Source of the DNA: G020353115 sp964481765
GTDB taxonomy: Bacteria; Bacteroidota; Bacteroidia; Bacteroidales; VadinHA17
NCBI GenBank assembly: GCA_964481765.1
Contig: CAYZVJ010000001.1
Location: forward strand, 1 to 64,000
Direction of reading: 5' to 3'
DNA: 64,000 nucleotides
The notes under the pieces were generated by a model. It was not told the origin of the DNA and made no database searches. It saw only the letters and a list, made by a program, of their open reading frames with translations. The position numbers and the translations under genes are program-made. Positions 1 through 9,160 of this stretch are shown one piece after another; the first letter of the stretch is position 1, and each line of letters opens with the position of its first letter.

Positions 1-914
1 GCATGAGCACCATTGAGTTTTGAGGGTAGCAATTTTACTTTGTTTTTATATATTTTCAGCAGGTTTTCTTCCATATAGTGTTTGGTGGGTTTAAAAATAA
101 AATCGCCGGCATTGGCTAATCCGCCAAATAGAAAGATGGCTTCCGGGCTGGAAAATGCGACACAATCGGCGAGTACTTTCCCAAGGATTTCTCCGGTAAA
201 ATCAAAAGCATCGAGTGCAATTTTATCATCATTTTTTGCGGCATCATGAATTATTTTCGCATTCATCTTATTGTATGCGATATCCCGAAGCCTGCTTGGT
301 TGGGAAGTGTCGGCAAGCAGTTCGAACACGGTTCGTTTTATTCCCGGGGCAGAAGCATAGGTTTCCAGACAACCCCTTCTTCCGCAGGCACATTCCCTTC
401 CCATGGGATCAACCAGTATGTGTCCAATCTCCCCGGCAAAACCGTCATGCCCGTAAACCAGGTTTCCATTTACCACCACTCCACTACCCACGCCTGTTCC
501 CAGGGTAATCATGATAAAATCGTTCATCCCCTGAGCACCTCCATACATCATCTCGCCAATGGCTGCAGCATTGGCATCGTTGGTCAGGACAATTGTCGGA
601 AAATCAAAATATTGTTTCATGAGATCCACCAGGGGTATAACCCCTTTCCAAATCAAATTGGGGGCATATTCAATGGTTCCCAAATAATAATTGCCATTGG
701 GTGCGCCAATTCCAATCCCTTTGACCTGAACGTCTTCCTTCAAATCCTCCAGCATCCGGTTAACATCCTTTGCAAATGCTTTCAGGAACAGTTCTATTTC
801 GGTGTGGGCCCGTGTTGAGATAGCGCTTTCAACCAGACACTTCCCGTCCCGGTCAATCACTCCCAGAACGGAATTCGTTCCACCAATATCAATACCAATA
901 GCAACCTCTTTCAT
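1..914 (-). CDS. ROK-family glucokinase/sugar kinase, C-terminus cut by window edge
   Basis: Cytoplasmic sugar kinase of the ROK family, which typically phosphorylates glucose or a related hexose/N-acetylhexosamine with ATP. The reverse-strand translation begins MKEVAIGIDIGGTNS, the N-terminal phosphate-binding loop of the ROK/hexokinase fold. It continues with an LTNDANAAAIGE segment carrying the catalytic Asp, TLGTGVGSGVV (second phosphate loop), and the ROK zinc motif ECACGRRGCLE. About 304 residues are present; the frame is still open at base 1, so only the last few residues should be missing. The start ATG (912-914) is placed by the conserved N-terminus. The next gene on the same strand is not obviously co-functional. 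Family assignment is firm; the exact sugar is not determined. Confidence 0.9.
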   Translation of the reverse strand, partial: MKEVAIGIDIGGTNSVLGVIDRDGKCLVESAISTRAHTEIELFLKAFAKDVNRMLEDLKEDVQVKGIGIGAPNGNYYLGTIEYAPNLIWKGVIPLVDLMKQYFDFPTIVLTNDANAAAIGEMMYGGAQGMNDFIMITLGTGVGSGVVVNGNLVYGHDGFAGEIGHILVDPMGRECACGRRGCLETYASAPGIKRTVFELLADTSQPSRLRDIAYNKMNAKIIHDAAKNDDKIALDAFDFTGEILGKVLADCVAFSSPEAIFLFGGLANAGDFIFKPTKHYMEENLLKIYKNKVKLLPSKLNGAH

Positions 915-1000
915 GCTTGTTTCGTGTTACAGGATTAGATGACTATCCCCCGGTCGATCCACCGATGAGCAAATGTTAAAAGTATTTCGTATGAACGACC

Positions 1001-1705
1001 TTATAATTTCTCAAATTCTACAACAAAACAGTCCGGATAATCAGCATTTAGCTTTTTTACGAGTCGTTCCGCATCATTGCGGTTTTGAAATGCACCAATG
1101 ATAATCCGATAAACTTTCACCCTGTTAATGATCACCACCTGGACGGTAACCTCATGTTGGTATCTGTCTTTCAGGTTTTCGGTTATCCTCATCAGGTTTG
1201 CCAGCTCTTTGAAACTTCCAATCTGTACACCAAAACCTGCGGGATAAATCCGTCGGGCAAGCAATTCATAAAACTCCTGTTTCCCGGTATCCTGTTGCGG
1301 CGCCTGAACGGTTGTTTGATCGGAGCTTTCTGCCTTTATGTCAAGCACTTCAACCTTAACATCGACAAGACCCAAGGGTATAAAATCCAGTTGTTGGGCG
1401 GCCTTTCTTGACAGGTCAATTACTCGTCCTTCAACAAATGGGCCCCGGTCATTGATCCGTACAATGGTTGTCTTATTATTGGAAAGATTGGTTACCTTTA
1501 CCTCTGTCCCAAACGGCAAAGAAAGATGCGCGGCTGTTAGTTTGTCATGATCATAAGTCTCCCCACTGGCCGTTGTTCGCCCCTGAAACTTATCACCATA
1601 GAAGGATGCTTGCCCATATTGAATATAAACATCCTGTCCGCCTGACGTTATGGACAGGGTTGCTAAAAGCAAACAAAAAGAAAGTAAATACCCTGATCTT
1701 TTCAT
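1001..1705 (-). CDS. rlpA: RlpA-family septal ring lytic transglycosylase-like protein with SPOR domain
   Basis: 234 residues. A signal peptide (about residues 1-23) is followed by a double-psi beta-barrel domain (about 30-115) with the family motifs GQASFYGDKFQGRTTASGE, TVRINDRGPF-like (VRINDRGPF) and RVIDLSRKAA. A C-terminal SPOR domain follows (about 155-234; GFGVQIGSF, VYRIIIGAF). Known RlpA proteins cleave or bind peptidoglycan lacking stem peptides, and SPOR domains target denuded septal glycan, so a periplasmic role in cell separation is expected. The catalytic Asp of the DPBB domain is present (INDRGPF). It lies 41 bases downstream of the M16 protease stop and may be co-transcribed with it. 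Confidence 0.88.
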   Translation of the reverse strand: MKRSGYLLSFCLLLATLSITSGGQDVYIQYGQASFYGDKFQGRTTASGETYDHDKLTAAHLSLPFGTEVKVTNLSNNKTTIVRINDRGPFVEGRVIDLSRKAAQQLDFIPLGLVDVKVEVLDIKAESSDQTTVQAPQQDTGKQEFYELLARRIYPAGFGVQIGSFKELANLMRITENLKDRYQHEVTVQVVIINRVKVYRIIIGAFQNRNDAERLVKKLNADYPDCFVVEFEKL

Positions 1706-1746
1706 GCACTATGGTCTTTTACCGTTCACCGGTTTACCACCGGGGA

Positions 1747-4671
1747 TTAATAACCAAATAGTTCCTCAAGCGTTAATTCCTTAACTGGTCCAAGATTCTT
1801 CAGAACATCCATGTCGATCATATCTCTGCTTCCCAATACAAGGAAGTTATAATGTTTCCCGGAAACATGTTTGTTGGCGAAATCTTCCAGCTCCTCCAGG
1901 GTGACTGTTTGCATGGTTTCATACACATCTTTGCGAATATCGTATTCAATGCCACGATCTTTGTTTATCTGATAGGTATTGTAAATATTTGTTTTTGTTA
2001 TTCTTTCGGTTTCAATTCGTTTCATGATGGTCTCACGGGCAAGATCGAATTGTTTTTGCGCTTTTGGCATGTTGTTCATTAAATCAAGCATTGCATCGGT
2101 TGCAGTTTTCAGCTTGTCTGCCTGGGTCCCAACGTAGGAATAAACATAATGCGATTTATCCGGTTTTGAAGGTGTACTGAATGTGGCAAAGGCAGAATAA
2201 GCCAGCGCACGGGATTCCCGGATCTCCTGAAAAATGATATTCGACCCAAAATATTCATTGAAGAGTTGTGCCATGGGTATTAATTCGGGATTCAATCTCG
2301 TATCTTTTGTTAAGAACAGGATATTTGCCTGAACCATGTCATAATCCACAAAATAGACCTGGTTTTCGCCGGTCTCTTTTTCTTCAAAACAGACTGGTTC
2401 CGGATATTCATTTAAAATGGCCGGGATGATGTGAAAACGATCAAGGATAACACGGGCATCAGATAACTCGATTTCCCCATATAAAAAGATCCGGTGCTTA
2501 TATTCAATCAAGTCTTTCAATAGATCGGTAAGTTCTCCTGGGTCAATGTTTAATAATTCTTCCTCCGGAATGAGATGGGTAAACGGAGATTGTTGGCCAT
2601 ACATCCCATAGTTGAACAAGCCGCCCCATAAAATCGAATTTTTGTTCAGCTTTGCATCTGCCCGGGATTTCAGGATTCCATCAACATAGTCCTCGTATGC
2701 TTTCTGATCCGGTTCCACATTTGACAACACGTGTTCCAGCAGTTCAACCCCTTTCTCAAATGATTTCTCCAATCCGGTAATGTAAATATAAGATCGTTCA
2801 TCTCCGGCATATACACCCATATTGAGACCCAGTTTAAACCATTCTTTCTGAAGATCTGCTGCAGAATAATCATCTGTTCCCAGGTAGGGTAGGTAGTTAA
2901 CCGCCAGTGGCAATTTGATGTTATGATTCTTACCCATATCCAGGATATATTGCAGGGTGAATATATCATTGGTTTTGTTTTCGATATAGCTGATATCAAT
3001 TCCGCTAACCAGTTTTCGAGAGGTTATTTCTTCTTCAAAATCAACAAAAACAGGTTCAATCGGTTCGGGTTGGTCTGTTATAAATTCTTTGTAAAAATCA
3101 GATTGGTCTTCCCTGTTTATCGGCACCGATGTAATTTGTGGTTTTTCAACTTTAACCAGATTATCATTTTCTCCTGTTTTTTTATATACAAGCACATAGT
3201 TTTTATTATAATGGTTTTGCGCAAACTCCGTGATTTTCGTTTTATCAATCTCTTCCAGATCATCCAGGAAGGAAACCAGGTTGACATAATCAACATCTTT
3301 TACAAAACCATCAACATAGTTAAATACTCTGGCATAATTGCTTTCCTGCTGGCGCATTTCCGACAGTTTAAGGTCATTGATCACGGCTTCGATGATCCAA
3401 TCCTCAAACTCTCCCGATTTAATCTTCTCAACTTCTGCAAGCAGAAGATCCTGTACCTCCTCAAGGGTTTGACTTTCGCGTGGTGTTCCATAGAAATAAT
3501 GTGCTCCATAATCGGCAAGAAAATAGGGATAGCATCCGGCAGACAACACCTTCTGTTCCTGAACCAGATTCAGGTCAATTAATCCGGCCTGGCTATTGCT
3601 TAGGATCATATCGATCAGTGTGACATATTTATAATCCTCTGAATTCATTCCGTTAAAGCGAAATGCCAGGATCAGGTTTTCGGCAGATGGTCCGGTGACC
3701 GTATCAACAATGGGTTGATCAATTACCGGTGCTTCGGGGCGCACTTGTTCTGGCAAATCACCCGGTTCCACATCCCCGAAATGCGCATCAACGATTTGAA
3801 TGGTCTCTTCAAAGTCAAGATCTCCAGATAATACAATTGCCATGTTGTTTGGAACATAATAGGTTTCAGCAAAATGATAAATATTAACCAGTGATGGATT
3901 TTTCAGGTGTTCAGGTAAACCAATGATAGAACGCCCATAGGGATGATCACCGAACATTTTGGACATCAACACTTCATCGGCTCGAACATTATCATCATCC
4001 TGATACATGTTAAACTCTTCATATACGGTTTCGAGTTCGGTATGGAAAATACGCAGGACCATATCCGTGAACCGCTCACTTTCCAGTTTTGCCCATTTTT
4101 CCAGTTCGTTCGATGGTATGTCGTTAATGAAAACAGTCATATCATAGTTGGTACCGGCGTTGGTTCCTTTTGCCCCAATACTGGCAGCCAGTTTGTCATA
4201 ATCATTGGCGACCGCAAAACGGGCTGCAAGAGCAGATACACTATCAATCTTAAAATAAATCTGTTTCTTTGTCTCCGGATCCTGGGTATCGCGGTGTTGC
4301 TCAAACAGGTTCGAGATTTCATCCAGGAGTGGTTTCTCTTTCTCCCAATCAAGCGTTCCTATATCATCCGTCCCCTTAAACATCATGTGTTCAAAATAGT
4401 GGGCGAGACCCGTTGTTTCGACGGGGTCTGACGCGGATCCTGCTCTGACTGCAATGGCGGTATAAATTCTGGGCTCATCTTTGTTGTCGGTAAGGTAGAC
4501 CTTTAACCCATTTTCCAGTGTATAAATCCTTGCCTTTACAGGATCGTTGGTGACATATTCATAGGTAAAACCGTTTTTATCGGTTTTCTGCTTTACCTCG
4601 TACTTTTCTGTTGTACAGGCAGAAAGAAGAAGTACAAAAAGCAGGATCTGAAAGAAATGTCGTTTTTTCAT
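1747..4671 (-). CDS. M16-family (insulinase/pitrilysin) zinc metalloprotease lipoprotein
   Basis: A long two-repeat M16 peptidase of about 974 residues from the start chosen here (cat at 4669-4671). Starting there gives a proper lipoprotein signal, MKKRHFF...LLLSAC, with Cys19; an upstream in-frame ATG would add 22 unlikely residues. The inverted zinc motif HYFEH is at residues 91-95, and the expected downstream acidic ligand region (VYEEFNMY) is present, so the N-terminal domain looks catalytic. The C-terminal half is the second, normally inactive M16 domain. M16 proteins degrade peptides inside a closed chamber; the lipobox suggests membrane anchoring in the periplasm. It ends about 40 bases before rlpA and starts only 8 bases after the Ig-like gene, suggesting an operon. 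Confidence 0.92.
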   Translation of the reverse strand: MKKRHFFQILLFVLLLSACTTEKYEVKQKTDKNGFTYEYVTNDPVKARIYTLENGLKVYLTDNKDEPRIYTAIAVRAGSASDPVETTGLAHYFEHMMFKGTDDIGTLDWEKEKPLLDEISNLFEQHRDTQDPETKKQIYFKIDSVSALAARFAVANDYDKLAASIGAKGTNAGTNYDMTVFINDIPSNELEKWAKLESERFTDMVLRIFHTELETVYEEFNMYQDDDNVRADEVLMSKMFGDHPYGRSIIGLPEHLKNPSLVNIYHFAETYYVPNNMAIVLSGDLDFEETIQIVDAHFGDVEPGDLPEQVRPEAPVIDQPIVDTVTGPSAENLILAFRFNGMNSEDYKYVTLIDMILSNSQAGLIDLNLVQEQKVLSAGCYPYFLADYGAHYFYGTPRESQTLEEVQDLLLAEVEKIKSGEFEDWIIEAVINDLKLSEMRQQESNYARVFNYVDGFVKDVDYVNLVSFLDDLEEIDKTKITEFAQNHYNKNYVLVYKKTGENDNLVKVEKPQITSVPINREDQSDFYKEFITDQPEPIEPVFVDFEEEITSRKLVSGIDISYIENKTNDIFTLQYILDMGKNHNIKLPLAVNYLPYLGTDDYSAADLQKEWFKLGLNMGVYAGDERSYIYITGLEKSFEKGVELLEHVLSNVEPDQKAYEDYVDGILKSRADAKLNKNSILWGGLFNYGMYGQQSPFTHLIPEEELLNIDPGELTDLLKDLIEYKHRIFLYGEIELSDARVILDRFHIIPAILNEYPEPVCFEEKETGENQVYFVDYDMVQANILFLTKDTRLNPELIPMAQLFNEYFGSNIIFQEIRESRALAYSAFATFSTPSKPDKSHYVYSYVGTQADKLKTATDAMLDLMNNMPKAQKQFDLARETIMKRIETERITKTNIYNTYQINKDRGIEYDIRKDVYETMQTVTLEELEDFANKHVSGKHYNFLVLGSRDMIDMDVLKNLGPVKELTLEELFGY

Positions 4672-4679
4672 GGTTTTTA

Positions 4680-6313
4680 TTATTTGTTTAGGAGTTGATC
4701 GGTTTGTCTTTTTGTCCGGTATGTTTGAATGATCCATTCAATTTCGTATTCCCAATTGGATCTCACCTCGATCGCCTCATCGTAAAACAGCACCTCTTCG
4801 GGTTGTATTTTTTTTGAAAAATCACCAGTATCCCATGTCCCATTTGAATTCCAGTCAACAATTGATTTCAATTTGTATGATCCCGGTTTAAGATACCGGA
4901 ATGTGATCAGAGAATCCTTTTCAACAGATGTTTCTTTCAGGATGTTATCTTTTCCATCCATCAATTGAACCACAAGATGCTGTTCAACATTGGAAACAGA
5001 GAGCAGGATTGCACCATAATAATCCATGGGCTGGGTTTTAAAATGTAATGTTGTGGTATCGTGGGTAACCCGATAGAGATCGGTAAAAGCCCCTGGAAAT
5101 AATGTCAGGTTGTAGAAGCTGTTTTCCTTCCATGAGCGTGAGATGAAGAATGTACGATNNNNNNNNNNNNNNNNNNNNNNNNNNNNNNNNNNNNNNNNNN
5201 NNNNNNNNNNNNNNNNNNNNNNNNNNNNNNNNNNNNNNNNNNNNNNNNNNNNNNNNNNTCCTTGAATTCGACCAGATTATTGGTGCTGTCCTTTTTAAAA
5301 TAGAGAACCTCAATATCCAGATAAACAAGGTTGCTTATGGAAGTATCTCTGATCCAAAAACCAACTGAATCCCCGTTCACATATCGTTCAGGCAGGTACC
5401 AGGCCGTATCAGCATCCCTTTCCACCAGATTGATTTCGGGAATCGTTTTCAGTGGCTCGTTAAAAATAAACAACAAATGCTCCGGCCGGTTTCTCTCTGT
5501 GCTTTTTAAATATTGTTCGAATTTCTCTTCCTGAAACAGGTACAACTCAAGGTTTTGAATAACCGGTTGCTGGACTGTAATGGCATTCGAATCCAACCGG
5601 ATTGTATCCAATAATGGCTGGGCGTCTGGTTTTACAACGATCATCGAGTCAAGAAACGCTATCAATTCGCCGGGCTGATCATACCTGTAATTCATGTTGG
5701 CATCCTTTAATGCATACAGCCTGAAGGTATCTGCTTTCAAATTATTGAGCCTGAAATTCCCAAATTCATCGGCTTTGCTTACATAATTGGGTATAAGGTT
5801 GGTAAATGCAGAATCTTCCAGGTTTTCATGCAAAAGAATATAAACATTTTCTTCCTTTTCAAGGTCAAATGCCCGGATTACATTGCCTGAAATAGATAAT
5901 GAATCAATCTTTTCCCCCGTGGAGATAACAAATTCGAAATTTTCCAGGGGATTACCTTCGTTGTTATCCACAATGGCGTCGAAAAAATTAAAAGTATAGG
6001 TGGTATTGGGAGTAAGGTCCTCCGATAAGTCAACAATGAGGGATTTCCCTTTAAGTCGTATTTCAGGCCTTGCCGTAAGGGGGGGGGAAACGAGTAACTT
6101 CTGATTAATGTCCTTCAACTGAATATATTCATCAAAGGTAATTTCAAATTTGTTGGTTTGAACGTTGATGGAATAGTTTTCCGGGATACTTTTTTTTATT
6201 TCTGGCGGTGATTCATCCATTTTACCACCGGAAGGAGTACCGACTTTGGCGCAATGATAGAGGAAAATGAACGTGGTTCCGATGAGCAGTAATATGACAA
6301 GTTTTGCCTTCAA
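4680..6313 (-). CDS. SbsA-type Ig-like domain lipoprotein, interrupted by assembly gap
   Basis: A single gene broken by 100 N. The N-terminal part (5259-6313) starts MKAKLVILLLIG and has a lipobox (LYHC) at about residue 21. The next segment, with PPEIKKSIPENYS and FEITFDEYIQLKD, is typical of the bacterial Ig-like (SbsA) lipoprotein family of Bacteroidota. The C-terminal part (4680-5158) reads in a different frame relative to the N run: RTFFISRSWKENSFY continues through GTWDTGDF to the stop at 4680. The frame change is explained by the arbitrary 100-N length, not necessarily by a frameshift. The protein probably sits at the outer membrane or cell surface; its function is unknown. It lies just upstream of the M16 lipoprotein protease on the same strand. 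Confidence 0.8.
5159..5258. other. Assembly gap (100 N) inside the Ig-like lipoprotein gene
   Basis: Exactly 100 undetermined bases, the conventional filler for a scaffold gap of unknown size. The flanking coding frames do not agree across the filler, so the real gap is not 100 bases (mod 3) or the number of missing codons is unknown. Confidence 0.98.
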
Positions 6314-6405
6314 TCTGGTAAACTGGCTTTTACAGTGATCTCTGCAAACTTACAAAGAATATGGTGATTTTAATGGTTCGGGGAGAAGTAATTGGATATA
6401 TTTTG

Positions 6406-6413
6406 TAGTTTTG
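6406..6413 (+). promoter_or_regulatory. Candidate Bacteroidota -7 promoter element for lgt
   Basis: TAGTTTTG fits the Bacteroidota -7 consensus TAnnTTTG and lies 16 bases before the lgt ATG. No clear -33 TTTG is seen at the right distance. The opposite strand of the same intergenic region carries TAAGTTTG (6345-6352), which could serve the divergent Ig-like gene. These are short degenerate motifs, so confidence is low. Confidence 0.35.
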
Positions 6414-6429
6414 AAGACTAAACTGCTTG

Positions 6430-7233
6430 ATGATGATTTTGGCTTATATCGAATGGAATGTTAACCCCGAAATATTCAGGATTGGAAATTTTGCAATTCG
6501 CTGGTATGGTTTATTATTTGCCTCGGGTTTCTTTTTTGGTTACCTGATCCTCGCAAAATTTTTCAAAAAAGAGGGTATTCCAATTGAAGTGCTGGATAAA
6601 TTAACCATTTATACGGCTATTGGTACCATCGTCGGGGCAAGGTTGGGGCATTGCCTGTTTTATGAACCGGGGTATTACCTGAGTCATCCCATTGAAATCC
6701 TGAAAATCTGGAGAGGAGGGCTTGCCAGTCATGGGGCAGCCATCGGCATCTTATTGGCAATTTACTTCTTTGCAAAAAATACAAAAAAGAGCTACCTCTG
6801 GACCATTGACCGTATTGTCATTGTCGTTGCATTGGCTGGATTTTTTATCCGTACTGGGAATTTAATGAACTCCGAAATATATGGTGTGGAAACAACATTA
6901 CCCTGGGGTTTTGTTTTTTTACGCAATGGCGAAACAATAGCGAAACATCCTACTCAGATATACGAGGCATTGACCTATTTCATCATTTTTATTCTTCTTT
7001 ACATCCTCTATATCCGGGCACAGGGAAGAATAAAAGAAGGCAGGCTGTTTGGTCTTTTTCTTATCCTGGTCTTCACTGCCCGGTTTTTTATTGAGTTCAT
7101 AAAAGAGGATCAGGTGGCATTTGAAGCGGGCATGAAACTGAATATGGGTCAATGGCTTAGCATTCCATTTGTTTTAACAGGACTGGGGTTTTGGATCCGT
7201 TCGATGCTAAAACCAGCAACCAAAAACAAGTAA
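6430..7233 (+). CDS. lgt: Prolipoprotein diacylglyceryl transferase
   Basis: Inner-membrane enzyme that transfers the diacylglyceryl group of phosphatidylglycerol to the lipobox cysteine of prolipoproteins, the first step of lipoprotein maturation. The roughly 267-residue polytopic protein has the expected Lgt landmarks: IRWYGLLF near the N-terminus, GARLGHCLFY, WRGGLASHGAAIG (conserved His region) and the signature RTGNLMNSEIYG, followed by HPTQIYEA. Length is normal for the family. ATG codons at 6430 and 6433 follow an upstream in-frame TTG; ATG 6430 is chosen. It is transcribed divergently from the Ig-like lipoprotein gene. Several probable substrates (M16, Ig-like, TPR and DUF4292 lipoproteins) are in this window. 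Confidence 0.96.
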   Translation: MMILAYIEWNVNPEIFRIGNFAIRWYGLLFASGFFFGYLILAKFFKKEGIPIEVLDKLTIYTAIGTIVGARLGHCLFYEPGYYLSHPIEILKIWRGGLASHGAAIGILLAIYFFAKNTKKSYLWTIDRIVIVVALAGFFIRTGNLMNSEIYGVETTLPWGFVFLRNGETIAKHPTQIYEALTYFIIFILLYILYIRAQGRIKEGRLFGLFLILVFTARFFIEFIKEDQVAFEAGMKLNMGQWLSIPFVLTGLGFWIRSMLKPATKNK

Positions 7234-7280
7234 ATGAGCCCCGGCTTTACCCGGTCGGCTTGTTCGAAATAAAAATATTT

Positions 7281-7316
7281 TGTTGTATAACATGTTTTCG
7301 TTACATTAACATGTTG
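7281..7316 (+). promoter_or_regulatory. Paired palindromic operator candidates upstream of the metal-uptake locus
   Basis: Two copies of the perfect palindrome AACATGTT occur at 7289-7296 and 7309-7316, spaced 20 bases (about two helical turns). They sit in larger imperfect inverted repeats: TGTT-n4-AACA at 7281-7292, and TTACA-n9-TGTAA at 7301-7319. The second copy abuts the -7 element TAAATTTG (7317-7324). Zur/Fur-type repressors bind AT-rich palindromes of this kind, and the downstream genes encode metal uptake, so a zinc-responsive operator is a reasonable inference. No regulator has been shown to bind it. Confidence 0.5.
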
Positions 7317-7324
7317 TAAATTTG
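7317..7324 (+). promoter_or_regulatory. Candidate -7 promoter element of the metal-uptake locus
   Basis: TAAATTTG matches TAnnTTTG exactly. TTTC at 7296-7299 could be a weak -33 element (consensus TTTG) about 17 bases upstream. The proposed start point would be just before the GTG start at 7351. The operator-like palindromes overlap this promoter, which suits repression. Confidence 0.45.
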
Positions 7325-7350
7325 TTTATAACCAACAGTTCTAATGGGTT

Positions 7351-7752
7351 GTGCGTTATTTTAGAAAAATAGCACGTTTTATTATTCCGGTAATTATCCT
7401 TACCGTATTATGTTTTGTGTTGAATTCAAATCTGAACCAGCATTACCATAAGCTTGCCAGCGGCTCAATCGTTAAACATGCCCACCCCTATAAGAAAGAA
7501 CATTCCGGTGTCCCTTTTCAATCCCACCATCACAGTTCTTTTGAGTTCCTTCTCCTGGATAACATCTCCATTGCACTGTTTACGTTTGTTTTCTTGGTTT
7601 TAACATTGACTCTTTTTCCCCGGTTTCTTAACAATACACATTTTCCGATCCTGAAAATCTATAAACAGACGGGTCTCTACTTTCTGAAAAACTATCACGC
7701 CCCCCCGCAACCTTGCATTAAGATTCCCATAATACCTCAATCCACCGTTTAG
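7351..7752 (+). CDS. Small His-rich membrane protein at the head of the metal-uptake locus
   Basis: 133 residues, not assigned to a named family. It has an N-terminal hydrophobic segment (about residues 8-26, FIIPVIILTVLCFVL). A His-rich loop (about 31-62) includes QHYHK, KHAHPY and SHHHSS. A second membrane segment (about 70-92) is followed by a short C-terminal tail. The start is a GTG at 7351; the nearest upstream ATG (7344) is in another frame and stops at once. It is the first gene after the operator-like palindromes and is co-directional with the porin, binding-protein and permease genes. That context and the His cluster suggest a role in metal handling or sensing in the periplasm, but this is inferred only. 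Confidence 0.6.
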   Translation: MRYFRKIARFIIPVIILTVLCFVLNSNLNQHYHKLASGSIVKHAHPYKKEHSGVPFQSHHHSSFEFLLLDNISIALFTFVFLVLTLTLFPRFLNNTHFPILKIYKQTGLYFLKNYHAPPQPCIKIPIIPQSTV

Positions 7753-7801
7753 GGCCTGGACTGATTGTATGTAAATTGTGAACTTAATAAAGGGTAAAAA
7801 G

Positions 7802-9139
7802 ATGAAAAAATCTGTTTTTTTAATCATGCTGTTGTTTTTTCCTGGTTCCTGGCAAAATCTTTTTGCACAGGAAGAGGCTCTTTCTGATTCTATAGCGCTG
7901 CTCAGAAAAGAACTTCGGTCTCTGCAACAGAAATACGACCGGGAATTATTGAAACTAGACAGCCTGATGATGCAATTTGAAACAAAAATAAAAACCGGGG
8001 AAAAAGAGGATGATTTGCAAAAGCTGCTTGAAGAAGCGGATCATCTGGCAGCAAAAGAGAAAGAAGAAGAGATGGACCTGTCCAAAAAGTTTCACACGGG
8101 TGTTCGCCAGCAGCAGGGATTAAATCCCAATATAAGTCTGGGGGGTGATTTTTTTGGTGCGGTCAGCTCATCCGATCATGAATTCATTACGGAACCGGGG
8201 GATTTTTCCTATGGAAACAATGGGTTTTTCATGCGGGAAGTGGAGCTTGCCCTGGTTGCACCACTCGATCCGTTTACACGGGGCAAGAATTTCATTTCCA
8301 TTACCCAGGAAGGGATCAGCATTGAGGAAGCCTACATGGAGTGGCTTAACCTGCCCCTTAAGATGAACCTTAAGATTGGGATTTTTTACACTGAATTCGG
8401 GCCGTTGAACAGGTATCATGATCATGCTTTGCCACAATTTGACCGCCCCAGGGCGCTTGTGAATTTGTTCAGCAATGCAGGACTTGGTGGTGTGGGTTTT
8501 GCGGCCAATTTTATGTTGCCGAAAATTCTTTTTTCTGATGCCAGCACACTGGATATATCGATTATTAACGGTGGATATGATGTGAGTTTTGACAGCAAGC
8601 CGGATGCCGGGCTTCTCTATATCGGCCAGTTCAAAAATTACTACGATATCTCAGAAAGCAGCTATTTCGAATTCAGGCTAAGTGGCGTTACCGGGAAGAA
8701 TTCAACAGCCGGGGATAACCGTTCCTATATTGGGAGTCTTGGCTTATCTTATAAATGGGCGCCGGTGGGAAGGTCAAAATACCGGACGTTTGACTGGAAG
8801 ACTGAATTTCTGTACAGTTACAGAGAAGAGGCATCCGGAAATATTCAGAGCAAGGGTTTTTATTCATCCATTCAAAATAAACTTAGTGCCCGTTTTTGGA
8901 TCGGTGGCCGGATTGGCTATTCGGAATTGCCTGACGACAACAGACAACAGGAATGGGATTATACCATAAATCTCGACTTCTGGCAAAGTGAATTTATTTT
9001 TACCCGCATTCAATATCAATATAACTGGAGAAACGTTGTGAGCTGGGAATCCTTCCCGGTAGGATTGCTCCCCAACAACCACACTGTTCTTATCCAGGTA
9101 TGCTGGGCTATGGGACCACATAAACACGAAGCTTACTAA
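7802..9139 (+). CDS. Outer-membrane porin-like protein of the metal-uptake locus, with N-terminal coiled coil
   Basis: About 445 residues from ATG 7802; an upstream in-frame GTG at 7778 would place seven residues before a clear signal peptide (MKKSVFLIMLLFF...LFAQ). After cleavage there is a coiled-coil segment (about residues 28-95: LRKELRSLQQKYDRELLKL, then a Lys/Glu-rich stretch). The rest looks like a beta-barrel with alternating aromatic strands (GGDFFGAV, FFMREVELAL, LKIGIFYTEFG, YHDHALPQFDRP). It is similar in architecture to trimeric coiled-coil-anchored porins, but no family is recognised with certainty. The position between the His-rich protein and the ABC binding protein suggests outer-membrane passage of the metal or metal complex. 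Confidence 0.7.
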   Translation: MKKSVFLIMLLFFPGSWQNLFAQEEALSDSIALLRKELRSLQQKYDRELLKLDSLMMQFETKIKTGEKEDDLQKLLEEADHLAAKEKEEEMDLSKKFHTGVRQQQGLNPNISLGGDFFGAVSSSDHEFITEPGDFSYGNNGFFMREVELALVAPLDPFTRGKNFISITQEGISIEEAYMEWLNLPLKMNLKIGIFYTEFGPLNRYHDHALPQFDRPRALVNLFSNAGLGGVGFAANFMLPKILFSDASTLDISIINGGYDVSFDSKPDAGLLYIGQFKNYYDISESSYFEFRLSGVTGKNSTAGDNRSYIGSLGLSYKWAPVGRSKYRTFDWKTEFLYSYREEASGNIQSKGFYSSIQNKLSARFWIGGRIGYSELPDDNRQQEWDYTINLDFWQSEFIFTRIQYQYNWRNVVSWESFPVGLLPNNHTVLIQVCWAMGPHKHEAY

Positions 9140-9160
9140 AGAACATTTAACGCAAAAACC

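Noticed and set aside
246..818. A plus-strand open frame of 190 codons.
   Set aside because: It lies antisense to a clear ROK kinase with all family motifs on the minus strand, and its own translation shows no recognisable features.
5038..5328. Apparent frameshift in the Ig-like lipoprotein gene, and separate ORFs on either side of the N run.
   Set aside because: The frame change coincides with the 100-N filler of unknown true length, so it says nothing about a real mutation.
5964..5972. TTATCCACA, a perfect DnaA-box word; another copy at 16864-16872.
   Set aside because: Single copies inside coding sequences, not clustered; expected by chance at this length and not evidence for an origin.
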